Shown here: piece by piece, positions 56,283 through 64,000 of the stretch | Numbering within the stretch: position 1 is the stretch's first letter | Layout: each line of letters begins with the position of its first letter | Assembly: GCF_001577265.1 (NCBI RefSeq) | Contig: NZ_CP014517.1 | Coordinates: forward strand, 3,570,501 to 3,634,500 | Direction: 5' to 3' | DNA from: Variovorax sp. PAMC 28711 | Lineage (GTDB): Bacteria; Pseudomonadota; Gammaproteobacteria; Burkholderiales; Burkholderiaceae_C | Length of the DNA: 64,000 bases | Notes under the pieces: model-generated | Seen by the model: the letters and a program-made list of their open reading frames with translations, nothing else | Databases searched by the model: none | What the model was told of the DNA's origin: nothing | Made by a program: the position numbers and the translations under genes

Positions 56283-57893
56283 ATGACCGACGACATCGAC
56301 TACCTTCAAGGCGAAAAGCCACTTCACGACTACCTGCGCGAACATGCGCGACGCCATCCCGACAAGACGGCCATCGTCTGGTACGGGCGCGAAATCAGCT
56401 ACGCAGAGCTCGACCGTTTCAGCGACGCGTTCGCGCACGACCTGCATGCGCGCGGCGTGCGCAAGGGCGACCGCGTCGCGCTCTTCATGCAGAACTGCCC
56501 GCAGTACCAGGTGGCGCACTTCGGCATCCAGAAGATCGGCGCGATCGTGAGCCCGTGCAGTCCGATGTTCAAGGCCCACGAGTTCGCCTACCAGGTGGGC
56601 GACCTCGGCGCGAAGGCGCTGGTGGTGGCCGACCACCTGGTGCCGATCGTGCAGTCGGTGCGCGACCGGGTCGACGTGCCGCATGTGTTCAGCGTGCGCT
56701 ATGCCGACCTGCTGCCCGCCGAGCCGACCCTTCGCGTGCCCGACGAGGTCGCGGCCCGGCGTCCGTTGCCCGAAGGCACGATCGATTTCCATGCCGTCAT
56801 CACCGCACCCGGTGCGCCTGCGCCCAGCGTCGAACTGGCGATGGACGACGTCGCGCTCATGACGTACACCTCGGGCACGACCGGCATGCCCAAGGGCGCG
56901 ATGCTGAGCTACCGCAACGCGCTCTACAAGACGGCCGTGGGCGAGGAGATGTTCCGCATCCGCAACGAGGACGTGATGCTGGCTGTCGCGCCGCTCTATC
57001 ACATCGCCGGCATGATCTGCGGCGTGACCCTGCTCGCCTACACCGGCGCGACCGTGGTGCTGCTCAACAAGATGGACCCGCTCGCGGTGCTGCAGGCGAT
57101 CGACCGCCACAAGGTGACCTGGTGGTACGCGATGGCACCGATGCTCGTGGCCGCCATGAACGAGCCCGATGCGAAGCGCTTCGATCTCTCGTCGCTGCAA
57201 ACCACCATGGGCACCAGCTTCGGCATCAAGCTGACCGAAGAGCTGGCAGCCAAGTGGAGCGCGTTCGCCAACGGATGCCTGGTCTACGAAGCGGGCTACG
57301 GGCTGTCGGAGACGCACACCAACGACGTGCTGATGCCACGCGACGGCATCCGCTGGGGCACCAACGGCGTCCCTGGCAAAGGCGTCGATCTCAAGATCAT
57401 CGACCTCGACGGCGAGACCGTGCCGAATGGCCAGACCGGCGAGATCGTGGTGCGCAGTCGTGGCGTGTTCCATGGGTATTGGAACAAGCCTGAAGCCACA
57501 GCCGAAGTGCTGCGCGACGGCTGGGTGCACACCGGCGACATCGGCAAGCTGGACGACGATGGCTATCTCACCTTCGTCGGGCGCATCAAGGAAATGATCA
57601 AGGTGTCGGGCTTCAGCGTGTTCCCGGAAGAGGTCGAGTCGATCCTGATCCTGCATCCGGACGTGGGACAGGTCGCCGTGATCGGCGTGCCCGATGCCGA
57701 CAAGGGCGAGGTCGTCAAGGCGTTCATCGTGCCGAGTGGTGGCGCAGCGAAACCCTTCGACAGCGACACGCTGCTCGGGTGGGCGCGGGAGAACATGTCG
57801 CACTACAAGGTGCCGCGCCAGCTCGAGCTGCGCGACTCGCTACCGGCCACGGGCACCGGCAAGGTGTTGCGACGGTTGTTGAAGGCGGCTTGA
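56283..57893 (+). CDS. Acyl-CoA synthetase (AMP-forming)
   Basis: 536 residues from the ATG at 56283, directly after the dehydrogenase. YTSGTTGMPKGAM (near 199-211), GYGLSETHTNDVLMP, HTGDIGKLDDDGYLTFVGRI and the catalytic Lys in GTGKVLRRLLK are all present. Paralogue of the enzyme at 34797-36467; both begin with (YL/YR)xGxxPLHDYLRxHAR. Last gene of the transporter operon, so it probably activates the imported acid. Confidence 0.93.
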   Translation: MTDDIDYLQGEKPLHDYLREHARRHPDKTAIVWYGREISYAELDRFSDAFAHDLHARGVRKGDRVALFMQNCPQYQVAHFGIQKIGAIVSPCSPMFKAHEFAYQVGDLGAKALVVADHLVPIVQSVRDRVDVPHVFSVRYADLLPAEPTLRVPDEVAARRPLPEGTIDFHAVITAPGAPAPSVELAMDDVALMTYTSGTTGMPKGAMLSYRNALYKTAVGEEMFRIRNEDVMLAVAPLYHIAGMICGVTLLAYTGATVVLLNKMDPLAVLQAIDRHKVTWWYAMAPMLVAAMNEPDAKRFDLSSLQTTMGTSFGIKLTEELAAKWSAFANGCLVYEAGYGLSETHTNDVLMPRDGIRWGTNGVPGKGVDLKIIDLDGETVPNGQTGEIVVRSRGVFHGYWNKPEATAEVLRDGWVHTGDIGKLDDDGYLTFVGRIKEMIKVSGFSVFPEEVESILILHPDVGQVAVIGVPDADKGEVVKAFIVPSGGAAKPFDSDTLLGWARENMSHYKVPRQLELRDSLPATGTGKVLRRLLKAA

Positions 57894-57913
57894 GAAGGCG
57901 GCGTCGGTCGCGC

Positions 57914-58882
57914 TCAGCGTCGTCGCGCAAAGCGCACGACGGTCACACCGGCGCGCGCCTGGCGTAGCGAAGGCATCACCAGCACGCAGTCGTCGTACGG
58001 CGTGACGATTGGTTCGCCGCCGTTGTGGCCGATCACGGTGCCGGCATCGGCGATCACCTGGAGGCCACTGAGCGGGCGCGTGAACGCGACGTTCGCGTCG
58101 CGTGCGACCACCCCGCCGGTCACGTCGAGAATCCACGGATCGGGCGCGTCGGGCAGATGCCAGCCTGGCATGCGTTGCCGGGCGTCGGACTGCTCGATCG
58201 TGCCGGCTGCCAGCAGGAAGCGAAGGCACTGGTCTTGCGCCACGTCGCGGCTGCCCGCTGCACCATGAAAGCCGCATTCGACCAGCAGCGAGCGCGCCCC
58301 GGCCGCAACCGCCGCAGGGTCGCCGAAGCGGCCGAAGTCGCGCATGCGGGTGCCGTCCTTGTGGCCGGCATCCACCACGATATGGGCGGGCGAGCCCATC
58401 TGCACGGCCAGTGCAATGTTCTCCTGCTGCATGCCGCTCAACGTGAGCGGCAACCCCGGTTCGTGCATCGAATGCAGGTCGAGCAGCCAGTCGGCCTCGC
58501 GCACGAGCGGTTCGAGTTGGGCCGCCCGACGGCGTTCGCGACTCGTGGCGTTTGCGAGGCGGTCGGGCGACCATTGGCGGTTCATATCTTCGTCCACGAA
58601 GCGCGACGCGTCGGGGTCGGCGGCGTCGAATCGATCGAACGCAGCAAGGTTGCAGAACGCCAGCGTCAGCGTGCCCCGGCGCGGGCGCAGCCCGGCTTCC
58701 AGCAGCCCCTTGAGCGCCCAGGCGCCGCAGAGTTCGTTGCCGTGCACCAGTGCGGTGATCAGCACCTGGCGTCCCGGCGCGCTGGACGCGAAGCGCCACA
58801 CGCCTTCGGTGCCGGTGTTGCCTGCGCGCCATGGCGCGATGTCCGGTGCGGGAAGCGCGAAAGGCGGTGAATCCTGCTGCAT
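57914..58882 (-). CDS. Succinylglutamate desuccinylase/aspartoacylase-family zinc amidohydrolase
   Basis: 322 residues. Zinc-carboxypeptidase fold: HGNE (about 47-50) and His in LLDLHSMHEP (near 138) are metal ligands, and the catalytic Glu is in LVECGFHG (near 207). Members remove acyl groups from N-acyl amino acids. The ATG at 58882 is chosen because AAGGA lies 9 bases upstream; a GTG two codons earlier is possible. It begins 2 bases after the Bug gene stop, so the exported binding protein may deliver its N-acylated or amide substrate. Confidence 0.85.
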   Translation of the reverse strand: MQQDSPPFALPAPDIAPWRAGNTGTEGVWRFASSAPGRQVLITALVHGNELCGAWALKGLLEAGLRPRRGTLTLAFCNLAAFDRFDAADPDASRFVDEDMNRQWSPDRLANATSRERRRAAQLEPLVREADWLLDLHSMHEPGLPLTLSGMQQENIALAVQMGSPAHIVVDAGHKDGTRMRDFGRFGDPAAVAAGARSLLVECGFHGAAGSRDVAQDQCLRFLLAAGTIEQSDARQRMPGWHLPDAPDPWILDVTGGVVARDANVAFTRPLSGLQVIADAGTVIGHNGGEPIVTPYDDCVLVMPSLRQARAGVTVVRFARRR

Positions 58883-58884
58883 CG

Positions 58885-59865
58885 TCACTCGTCCTTGATG
58901 TTGGCGAACTCGACGATCTTCCGATACTTTTCGGTTTCCGAGACGAGGTACTTGTCGAGGTCGGGTTGCCCGGTCGGCACCACCGAGCCGGAAGCTTCCA
59001 TCGTCTTGCGGTAGTCCTGCGCGGCGAGCGTTTCGGTCAACGCGGTCTTGAGCCGCGCCACCACTGGCGCCGGCATGCCGGACGGCCCGACCAGCACGAA
59101 CCAGACGCCGATGTCGACGTTCTTGAGGGCGGGCGTTTCCGAGAGTGCAGGAACATTCGGCAAGACCGCCGAGCGCTTCGATTCCGTGGTGCCGAGTGCG
59201 ACCAGCTTGCCGCTCCTGATGAGCGGCAGCGCGCTTGACATCACGAACACGCCGAGGTCCAGGTTGCCGCCGATCAGGTCGGTGGTCAGGGGGCCTGTCC
59301 CGCGGTACGGGATATGCGTGAGGAACACGCCGCCTTGCTGCTTCACCATTTCGCCGGCGACGTGCAGCGCGGTGCCGACGCCGGAACTGCCGTAGGTCAT
59401 CTGGCCGGGCCGCGACTTGGCGCTGCGCAGGAAGTCGGCCGTCGACTTGATGCCGCTGGTGGGCGTCGTGGTGAGCACCAGCGGTTGAGAACCGAGCAGG
59501 CCGATCGGGGTGAAGTTCTTCAGCGAATACTTCACCGACTTCCGGACCAGTCCGTTGATGGCCATCTCGTTGTTGGCCCCGACCAGCAACGTGTAGCCGT
59601 CGGGGGTGGCCGAAGCGACTTTTTGTGCGCCGATCGAGCCGCCGGCACCGCCTGCGTTCTCGACGACCACGGGTTGGCCCAGCCGTGCCGCGAGATCGAG
59701 CGCCAGCGTGCGCGCGACCAGATCGGTGCTGCCGCCGGCGGGATAGCCGACCACCAGCGTGATCGGGCGCTGCGGGTAGGGCGCGGCTTGCGCCATGGCT
59801 TGCGACGCGGGTACCGCCAAGGCGATCAGCAGGCTCAGTGCAGGGGCGAAAGCGGGTTTTTGCAT
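58885..59865 (-). CDS. Tripartite tricarboxylate-type substrate-binding protein (Bug/TctC)
   Basis: 326 residues with signal peptide (cleavage near AMAQA-AP, residue 27) and a Bug domain beginning YPQRPITLVVGYPAGGSTDL; IPYRGTGPLTTDLIGG is the conserved ligand-site strand. No membrane subunits adjoin. It is divergent from a LysR gene, with a strong LysR-box palindrome between them, and co-transcribed with the deacylase. Confidence 0.92.
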   Translation of the reverse strand: MQKPAFAPALSLLIALAVPASQAMAQAAPYPQRPITLVVGYPAGGSTDLVARTLALDLAARLGQPVVVENAGGAGGSIGAQKVASATPDGYTLLVGANNEMAINGLVRKSVKYSLKNFTPIGLLGSQPLVLTTTPTSGIKSTADFLRSAKSRPGQMTYGSSGVGTALHVAGEMVKQQGGVFLTHIPYRGTGPLTTDLIGGNLDLGVFVMSSALPLIRSGKLVALGTTESKRSAVLPNVPALSETPALKNVDIGVWFVLVGPSGMPAPVVARLKTALTETLAAQDYRKTMEASGSVVPTGQPDLDKYLVSETEKYRKIVEFANIKDE

Positions 59866-59919
59866 GGGGACCTCGAGGTGGAATGTGCAGACATTCTCAA
59901 AGCCGGTAGTCGTTCGTCC

Positions 59920-59936
59920 TGTGCCGAAACGGCACA
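59920..59936. promoter_or_regulatory. LysR-box palindrome between Bug and LysR genes
   Basis: TGTGCCG-AAA-CGGCACA is a perfect 7-base-arm dyad; the inner T and A (59922 and 59934) give the classical T-N11-A LysR motif. It lies 33 bases before the LysR start and 55 before the Bug start. Confidence 0.65.
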
Positions 59937-59968
59937 ATCTCCTGCTCATTCGGCAAGCGAGCATCGAC

Positions 59969-60868
59969 ATGCAGATCAAGTGGCTCGAAGACTTCATGGC
60001 GTTGGCGCTCACGCGCAACTTCAGCCGTGCGGCGGAACTGCGCAACGTCACGCATCCTGCGTTCGGACGTCGCATTCAGGCGCTCGAGGCCTGGGCAGGC
60101 ACGGCGTTGGTAGAGCGCGGCGCAAGCCCGGTCGCGCTCACCGCTGCCGGTGAGCGGTTTCTCAAAGCGTCGACGCAAACCGTGCGCGGCCTGGAGAGCG
60201 CGCGGCTCGAACTGCTTGGCGAGGCAGGGCGCTCTGCGCGCACCGTGACCATTGCAACCGGCCGCACCTTGGCCCGCACCGTCGTCGCGGACTGGCTCGT
60301 GCGATTGCAGCCGGTGGTGCGGGATGCGCGGGTTCGGATCGTCACCGGCAGCCTGGCCGACACCGCGCACCTGCTCGAGCGCAACGAGGTCGACCTGACC
60401 GTTGTGTATCACCACCCGGTGCTCACCGTGAGACTCGACGCGCGACAGTTCTCGCATGTGACTCTGGCGTCGGACAAGCTGGTGCCGGTCGCACGCGCGG
60501 GCGCCGACGGGTTGCCCATCCACTCGATCAACGGCAGCCGTCCTGTTCCGTTGCTGGACTACGGCCGCGGGCTCGCGCTGGCACGCCTGCTCGACGACCA
60601 CCTCGCCAACAACCCGCTTGTGCCTCAGGTCGAGCGCCGCATCGAATGCGACTCCGCCGATGCACTGCTCGAATACGTTCACAAAGGCTTCGGCATTGCC
60701 TGGCTGCCGTGGTCGATGGTCCAGGGCGAATGCAAGGCAGGACGGCTCGCGCTGGCGGGCGACCGGCGGATGGAAGTCAAGATGGAAGTGCGGCTCTACC
60801 GGCCGAAGCGCCGGTTGGGCGGCCTCGTCGAGGCGGTCTGGAAATCGGCCGCGCGCGGCGGGGCCTGA
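59969..60868 (+). CDS. LysR-family regulator of the Bug/deacylase operon
   Basis: 299 residues. MQIKWLEDFMALALTRNFSR starts the helix-turn-helix, with VTHPAFGRRIQALEAWAG as recognition region; effector domain about 90-290. This N-terminal pattern (W-LEDF, HPAFGRRI) belongs to the HypT-like branch of LysR proteins. Divergent orientation and the T-N11-A dyad suggest it controls the Bug-deacylase pair. Confidence 0.9.
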   Translation: MQIKWLEDFMALALTRNFSRAAELRNVTHPAFGRRIQALEAWAGTALVERGASPVALTAAGERFLKASTQTVRGLESARLELLGEAGRSARTVTIATGRTLARTVVADWLVRLQPVVRDARVRIVTGSLADTAHLLERNEVDLTVVYHHPVLTVRLDARQFSHVTLASDKLVPVARAGADGLPIHSINGSRPVPLLDYGRGLALARLLDDHLANNPLVPQVERRIECDSADALLEYVHKGFGIAWLPWSMVQGECKAGRLALAGDRRMEVKMEVRLYRPKRRLGGLVEAVWKSAARGGA

Positions 60869-60966
60869 TCTAAAGGATCGGCCCGTGTCATTGTTTCCGC
60901 CGCGCGAACACCGCGATTCATTTTCTGAAAGTTTTTACGGACGCTTGCGGCTCAAACTTCATCCCA

Positions 60967-60991
60967 CAGACCGGCCCGCAAGGGCGGTCTG
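60967..60991 (+). promoter_or_regulatory. Leader hairpin before the small exported protein gene
   Basis: CAGACC(g)GCCC-gcaa-GGGCGGTCTG folds into a 10-base-pair stem with one bulged G and a GCAA tetraloop-like loop. It lies 33 bases before the start codon, in the probable 5' untranslated region, and could stabilise the transcript or modulate translation. It has no T-tract, so it is unlikely to be a terminator. Confidence 0.4.
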
Positions 60992-61023
60992 CGTGAACAA
61001 CAAACAATGAAGGAAGAACTGAA

Positions 61024-61377
61024 ATGACCGTCTCGAAAATCCTCTCCGCCATTGCCATTGCCATCGCCGTCATGGCCGCAACGGGCGCCGCCCACGCCGA
61101 AACCTATGAAGGCGCGCAGGCGTTCAACAGCGTCAAGAGCCGCTCGGAAATGAACGCGCAAGCGGTCGCCGCGGCGTCGGCACCCAACCAGAACGTGACC
61201 AATGGCTCGCGCGTGACGCCTTTGCTGACCAGCCCAGCCGACCGCTCGCGCATCAATGCGGAAGCCACGGCGGCTGCGCAGGCTCCGAACCAGAATCTGA
61301 GCCGCGGTGCCTTCGTGAACAGCGCCGTGCCCGCGCAGTACACCAGCCAGCCGGCGCCGCGCCAGGCCGGCCTGTAA
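61024..61377 (+). CDS. Small exported protein with a duplicated SR-PNQN repeat, unknown function
   Basis: 117 residues: Sec signal peptide (cleavage after GAAHA, residue 26) and a mature part of about 90 residues without cysteines. Two copies of a segment of roughly 28 residues are visible: SRSEMNAQAVAAASAPNQNV and DRSRINAEATAAAQAPNQNL, each followed by a glycine/serine-rich turn. The mature chain is rich in Ala, Asn and Gln and looks helical and soluble, probably periplasmic. AGGAAGAACTGAA precedes the ATG. Flanked by a leader hairpin and a strong terminator, it forms a single-gene unit. I do not recognise the family. Confidence 0.8.
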   Translation: MTVSKILSAIAIAIAVMAATGAAHAETYEGAQAFNSVKSRSEMNAQAVAAASAPNQNVTNGSRVTPLLTSPADRSRINAEATAAAQAPNQNLSRGAFVNSAVPAQYTSQPAPRQAGL

Positions 61378-61404
61378 TCGGCCCGGGCGCCGAGGCGCCC
61401 GTTG

Positions 61405-61444
61405 AAAAAGCCGGCCCCGCGCGCAAGCGTCGGGCCGGCTTTTT
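61405..61444. terminator. Strong bidirectional intrinsic terminator
   Basis: AAAAAGCCGGCCC (61405-61417) pairs with GGGCCGGCTTTTT (61432-61444) around a 14-base loop. A T-run follows the stem on both strands, so it can stop the small-protein transcript and the convergent tag operon. A shorter GGGCGCCGAGGCGCCC hairpin precedes it at about 61385-61400. Confidence 0.88.
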
Positions 61445-61457
61445 GTCGTGCGCGGCG

Positions 61458-62015
61458 TCAGTGCGGGACGTGCCGAAAGCAGTGGTGATCGTGGTCGTCG
61501 ATCACGCCGACCGCCTGCAACCACGCATACACGATCACCGGCCCGACGAACTTGAAACCGCGCTTCTTGAGCGCTGCCGACATCTCTTCGGACAGCGGGC
61601 TTTTCACCAGGCGCTCGGCGCTCGCGTTGCGCACCGGCGTGCCGCCCGCCATCGTCCAGACGAACGCCGACAAATCCTCGCCGGCGGCCTGCATCGCCAG
61701 ATAGGCGCGGGCGTTGCCGATGACCGCCTGGATCTTCGAGCGGGAGCGCACGATGCCGGCGTCCTGCACCAGCCGCTCGACATCTTCTTCGCCGAAGCGC
61801 GCGACTTTTTCGGGATCGAAATTTTGAAACGCCGCGCGAAACGCATCGCGCTTGCGCAGGATGATGAGCCACGACAAGCCGGCCTGGAAGCCGTCGAGCA
61901 TGAGCTTTTCCCACAGAGCGCGGCTGTCGTGCTCCGGCACGCCCCATTCGGTGTCGTGGTAGCTGGCGAGCAGCGGATCGCTCTCGGCCCAGGCGCAGCG
62001 CGCGGGCGTGACCAT
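61458..62015 (-). CDS. tag: DNA-3-methyladenine glycosylase I
   Basis: Removes 3-methyladenine from alkylated DNA. 185 residues from the ATG at 62015. The zinc-binding Cys in ARCAWA near residue 6 and the C-terminal His/Cys cluster DDHDHHCFRH are present; YHDTEWGVPEHD and LMLDGFQAGLSWLIILRKR are Tag signatures including the catalytic-pocket Glu. It starts 4 bases before the cbpM stop, so it is translated with the chaperone genes. Second alkylation-repair gene in the window besides alkB. Confidence 0.94.
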   Translation of the reverse strand: MVTPARCAWAESDPLLASYHDTEWGVPEHDSRALWEKLMLDGFQAGLSWLIILRKRDAFRAAFQNFDPEKVARFGEEDVERLVQDAGIVRSRSKIQAVIGNARAYLAMQAAGEDLSAFVWTMAGGTPVRNASAERLVKSPLSEEMSAALKKRGFKFVGPVIVYAWLQAVGVIDDHDHHCFRHVPH

Positions 62016-62019
62016 CACG

Positions 62020-62358
62020 CTAGAGGTCGCGGCCGAGGCCCTGCGCACCGAGCACCGACTTCAGGCGGCGCACCTCGTGCTGCAGGTCGAGGATCAACGC
62101 AGCCGCGTCCAGGCCGACGCCGAAGTCGCGCTGCAGGCGGCTCGCCTCGAGCGCGCACTGCAGGTCGGCGCTGTGAAAGCGCCATTCGGCCGGTGCCGGA
62201 CGCGGCGCCGGGACGTGCACGATGCCGACCTCGACCAGCTCGACGACCCAATCGATTTCAGCGCCGACCGCGTGCGCGAGTTCGGCGGCCGCCAGCGGGC
62301 GGGCGTTGCCGATCGCGGTCGAGGTGGTGGTGACAGTGGTGACGGTGTAGTGCGCCAT
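62020..62358 (-). CDS. cbpM: Chaperone modulatory protein CbpM
   Basis: 112-residue MerR-like helical protein that binds the J-domain of CbpA and inhibits it. Features: N-terminal DNA-binding-like fold region followed by a long helix (LDAAALILDLQHEVRRLKSV near 84-103) that is typical of CbpM. It starts 4 bases after the cbpA stop, and its identification relies partly on that pairing. The threonine-rich start (TVTTVTTTSTAI) is unusual. Confidence 0.85.
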   Translation of the reverse strand: MAHYTVTTVTTTSTAIGNARPLAAAELAHAVGAEIDWVVELVEVGIVHVPAPRPAPAEWRFHSADLQCALEASRLQRDFGVGLDAAALILDLQHEVRRLKSVLGAQGLGRDL

Positions 62359-62362
62359 GGCG

Positions 62363-63340
62363 TCAGGCTCCCGAGGTTCCCAGGTGGCGGCGCGGGTCGA
62401 AAGAAGACGCCGCCGTCGCGAGTTGTTCATAGGCCTGCCGCACCGCGTCGCTGTCGGCCGACGGCAGCACGATGTCGATCAGCAGGTAGAGGTTGCCCGG
62501 TGGCTTGCCGGGCAGGCCGCGCTCTTTCAGGCGCAGCTTCAGCCCGTTGCGCGCATTGCGCGGCACCGTCACCTCGACCACGCCGCCGCCCGGCGTGGGC
62601 ACCTGCACCTGCGCACCGAGTGCGGCTTCGGTCGGGGTGATGGGCAGCGTCATGTACAGGTCGCGCTCTTCGACGCGGTACAGCTTGTGCGGCGCGATGC
62701 GCACTTCGAGGTACAGGTCGCCGGCCGGCTCGCCACCGTGGCCCGGCATGCCGTGGCCGGTGAGGCGGATGAACTGGCCCGGATGCACGCCAGCCGGAAT
62801 CTTCACGCTCAGCGTGCGGTTGACGAAGGTGGGCTGACCCTGCGCGTCGGTGTCCATCGCGCGCAGCGTGATCTCACGCTCGGCGCCGTTCAGCGCGTCT
62901 TCGAGCGAGATCTCGATGGCGGCATGGTGGTCTTCGCCGCGCGCGCGGTGCTGGCGTCGCTCGGCACCCCGGCGTTCGGAGGCACCGAACATCGACGAGA
63001 AGAATTCGCTGAAGTCCGCCTGGTCGGCCGGTCCGCCCCCGGGGCCACGGCGAAACTCGAAGCCTTCGTCCCAGTTGGGTGGCGGCTGGAACCCGCCGCC
63101 GGCATCGGCGCTGCCGCCGCGGGCCACGCGCGCGGCGAGCGCGTCGTAGGCGGCGCGCTTTTCCTTGTCGCGCAGCACGTCGTTGGCCTCGTTGATGTCG
63201 CGCATCTTCACTTCGGCGTCGGCTTCCTTGCTGACGTCGGGATGGTATTTGCGCGCCAGCTTCCGGTAGGCCTTGCGCACCTCGTCTTCCGACGCGGTGT
63301 GCGCGAGGCCGAGGGTCTTGTAGTAGTCCTTGAAGTCCAT
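62363..63340 (-). CDS. cbpA: Curved-DNA-binding J-domain protein CbpA (DnaJ homologue)
   Basis: Co-chaperone of DnaK that also binds curved DNA. 325 residues: J-domain (about 3-68, with HPD in KYHPDVSKE), a Gly/Phe-rich linker (about 75-130) and two C-terminal substrate-binding domains (about 145-310; VKIPAGVHPGQFIRLTGHGM and VTVPRNARNGLKLRLKERGL). No zinc-finger domain, as expected for class II J-proteins. The ATG at 63340 is preceded by GGTGGCGTG... without a strong ribosome site. Head of the cbpA-cbpM-tag operon. Confidence 0.95.
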   Translation of the reverse strand: MDFKDYYKTLGLAHTASEDEVRKAYRKLARKYHPDVSKEADAEVKMRDINEANDVLRDKEKRAAYDALAARVARGGSADAGGGFQPPPNWDEGFEFRRGPGGGPADQADFSEFFSSMFGASERRGAERRQHRARGEDHHAAIEISLEDALNGAEREITLRAMDTDAQGQPTFVNRTLSVKIPAGVHPGQFIRLTGHGMPGHGGEPAGDLYLEVRIAPHKLYRVEERDLYMTLPITPTEAALGAQVQVPTPGGGVVEVTVPRNARNGLKLRLKERGLPGKPPGNLYLLIDIVLPSADSDAVRQAYEQLATAASSFDPRRHLGTSGA

Positions 63341-63360
63341 GGGGTCCGGTGGCGTGGTGT

Positions 63361-64000
63361 TCAGGCGATGGCGGCGCCGCCGTCCACATCCTGTGCCAGC
63401 GCGCGCACGGTCCATGTGGGGCCATTGCGCTCGAAACGCAATGGCTGGGCGTTGCCGAGCACGTCGGGGCCGATCGGCACGCCGAGCAACGCGGCCAGCA
63501 CGTAGAGCGTGCCGCCATGCGCAACGACGAGCACCGGGCCGGGCTCGGCCAGCGCGGCGTCGAGCGCGGCGCGCTTGCGTTCCACGAAGCCGGGCAGCGT
63601 CTCGCCATTGGCCGGCGCACAGGCCCAGTCTAGGTTGGCGGACGAGGTGCCGATCAGATCGCCGAAGTGGCGCTCGCGCAGGTTCTCGCGCTCCAGCGGC
63701 ACCAGCTTGAGCGCGGCGCCCACGGCCTTGGCGGTGGTGAGCGCACGGTGCGCGTCGCTCGCCACCAGCGTGCGGATCGGCTCGCCGGCCAGCAGCGTGG
63801 CGGCCCGCGCAGCCTGTTGCAAGCCAAGTTCGCTCAGAGGCTCGTCGACGCCCTGGAAGATGCGCAGGGCGTTGCCGCCAGTCTGGCCGTGGCGCAGGAA
63901 GTAGAAGTGGTCGCAGGCCGGCGAGAGCGGCGCCGCCGACGCGAGGCGGACCAGCTCGTCGAAGCCGGCCGGGTGCTGGACGGTGAAATGGGGTGCAGCG
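63361..64000 (-). CDS. Histidine phosphatase (phosphoglycerate mutase-like), 5' end beyond the window
   Basis: The frame is open from the window end (64000) to the stop at 63361, giving at least 213 residues; no start is inside the window. The catalytic RHGQT motif lies near 63886-63902, the acid/base Glu in RERHFGD and the second His in VVAHGGTLY. The part before RHGQT (AAPHFTVQHPAGFDELVRLA) is an extra N-terminal segment of at least 35 residues, so the complete protein is longer than the minimal domain. Family members dephosphorylate sugars, nucleotides or cobalamin precursors; the substrate is unknown. 20 bases before cbpA on the same strand. Confidence 0.88.
   Translation of the reverse strand, partial: AAPHFTVQHPAGFDELVRLASAAPLSPACDHFYFLRHGQTGGNALRIFQGVDEPLSELGLQQAARAATLLAGEPIRTLVASDAHRALTTAKAVGAALKLVPLERENLRERHFGDLIGTSSANLDWACAPANGETLPGFVERKRAALDAALAEPGPVLVVAHGGTLYVLAALLGVPIGPDVLGNAQPLRFERNGPTWTVRALAQDVDGGAAIA

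Overview
The window is very GC-rich, densely packed DNA from a metabolically versatile betaproteobacterium, most likely a Comamonadaceae member close to Variovorax. This is inferred from the mix of gene types: two periplasmic Bug/TctC solute-binding proteins, CaiB/BaiF CoA-transferase, many acyl-CoA enzymes, five LysR regulators, recurrent GGAGACAA-type leaders before start codons, and a REP-like palindrome. No species assignment can be proven from the sequence alone. I saw no tRNA, rRNA, CRISPR array, insertion sequence or prophage gene.

Layout. 1-4.1 kb: start of a leftward gene, then a three-subunit membrane gluconate-type dehydrogenase (gamma, FAD, triheme cytochrome c). 4.1-5.5 kb: a SulP transporter reading frame broken by five single-base losses in short runs. 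5.6-9.5 kb: ethanolamine utilisation (eutC, eutB, permease) without microcompartment genes, with two REP-like elements. 9.6-17 kb: FKBP isomerase, AlkB, a PAS-LuxR regulator divergent from scoAB (3-oxoacid CoA-transferase), OpgG glucan protein divergent from a GH3 beta-glucosidase. 17-22.8 kb: LysR and the distal valine pathway (mmsA, acyl-CoA dehydrogenase, 3-hydroxyisobutyryl-CoA hydrolase-like, mmsB). 22.8-30.3 kb: MetE-core protein, acyl-CoA dehydrogenase, VOC protein, then caiB-ech-sdr-ech and a GntR/FCD regulator. 30.3-36.5 kb: IlvD/Edd dehydratase remnant, LysR, DapA-like lyase, tartrate/malate dehydrogenase, Bug protein, acyl-CoA ligase. 36.5-43.4 kb: acyl-CoA dehydrogenase, MaoC hydratase, FadB-type protein, VOC protein, APH-type kinase, LysR. 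43.4-47.8 kb: arsRBCH, an EamA transporter and a DUF938 methyltransferase. 47.9-57.9 kb: branched-chain-amino-acid-type ABC transporter with two tandem binding proteins and a fused permease, a paired acyl-CoA dehydrogenase and an acyl-CoA ligase. 57.9-64 kb: deacylase, Bug protein, LysR, a small repeat-containing exported protein, Tag glycosylase, CbpM-CbpA and a histidine phosphatase running off the end.

How the parts work together. Much of the window is a catabolic region that imports organic acids, activates them to CoA esters and beta-oxidises them. A shared ATATAAC-containing operator candidate lies in front of caiB, the GntR gene and the ABC transporter, suggesting one GntR regulon spanning 25.8-57.9 kb. 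The APH-type kinase and the ACAD10/11-like dehydrogenase, next to MaoC, FadB and a ligase, resemble the parts of a 4-hydroxyacyl-CoA phosphorylation/elimination route (levulinate-type LvaA/LvaC logic). That is the most interesting functional hypothesis here. The DapA-like lyase, the dehydrogenase and the decayed dehydratase look like a sugar-acid or hydroxydicarboxylate pathway that has lost one step locally.
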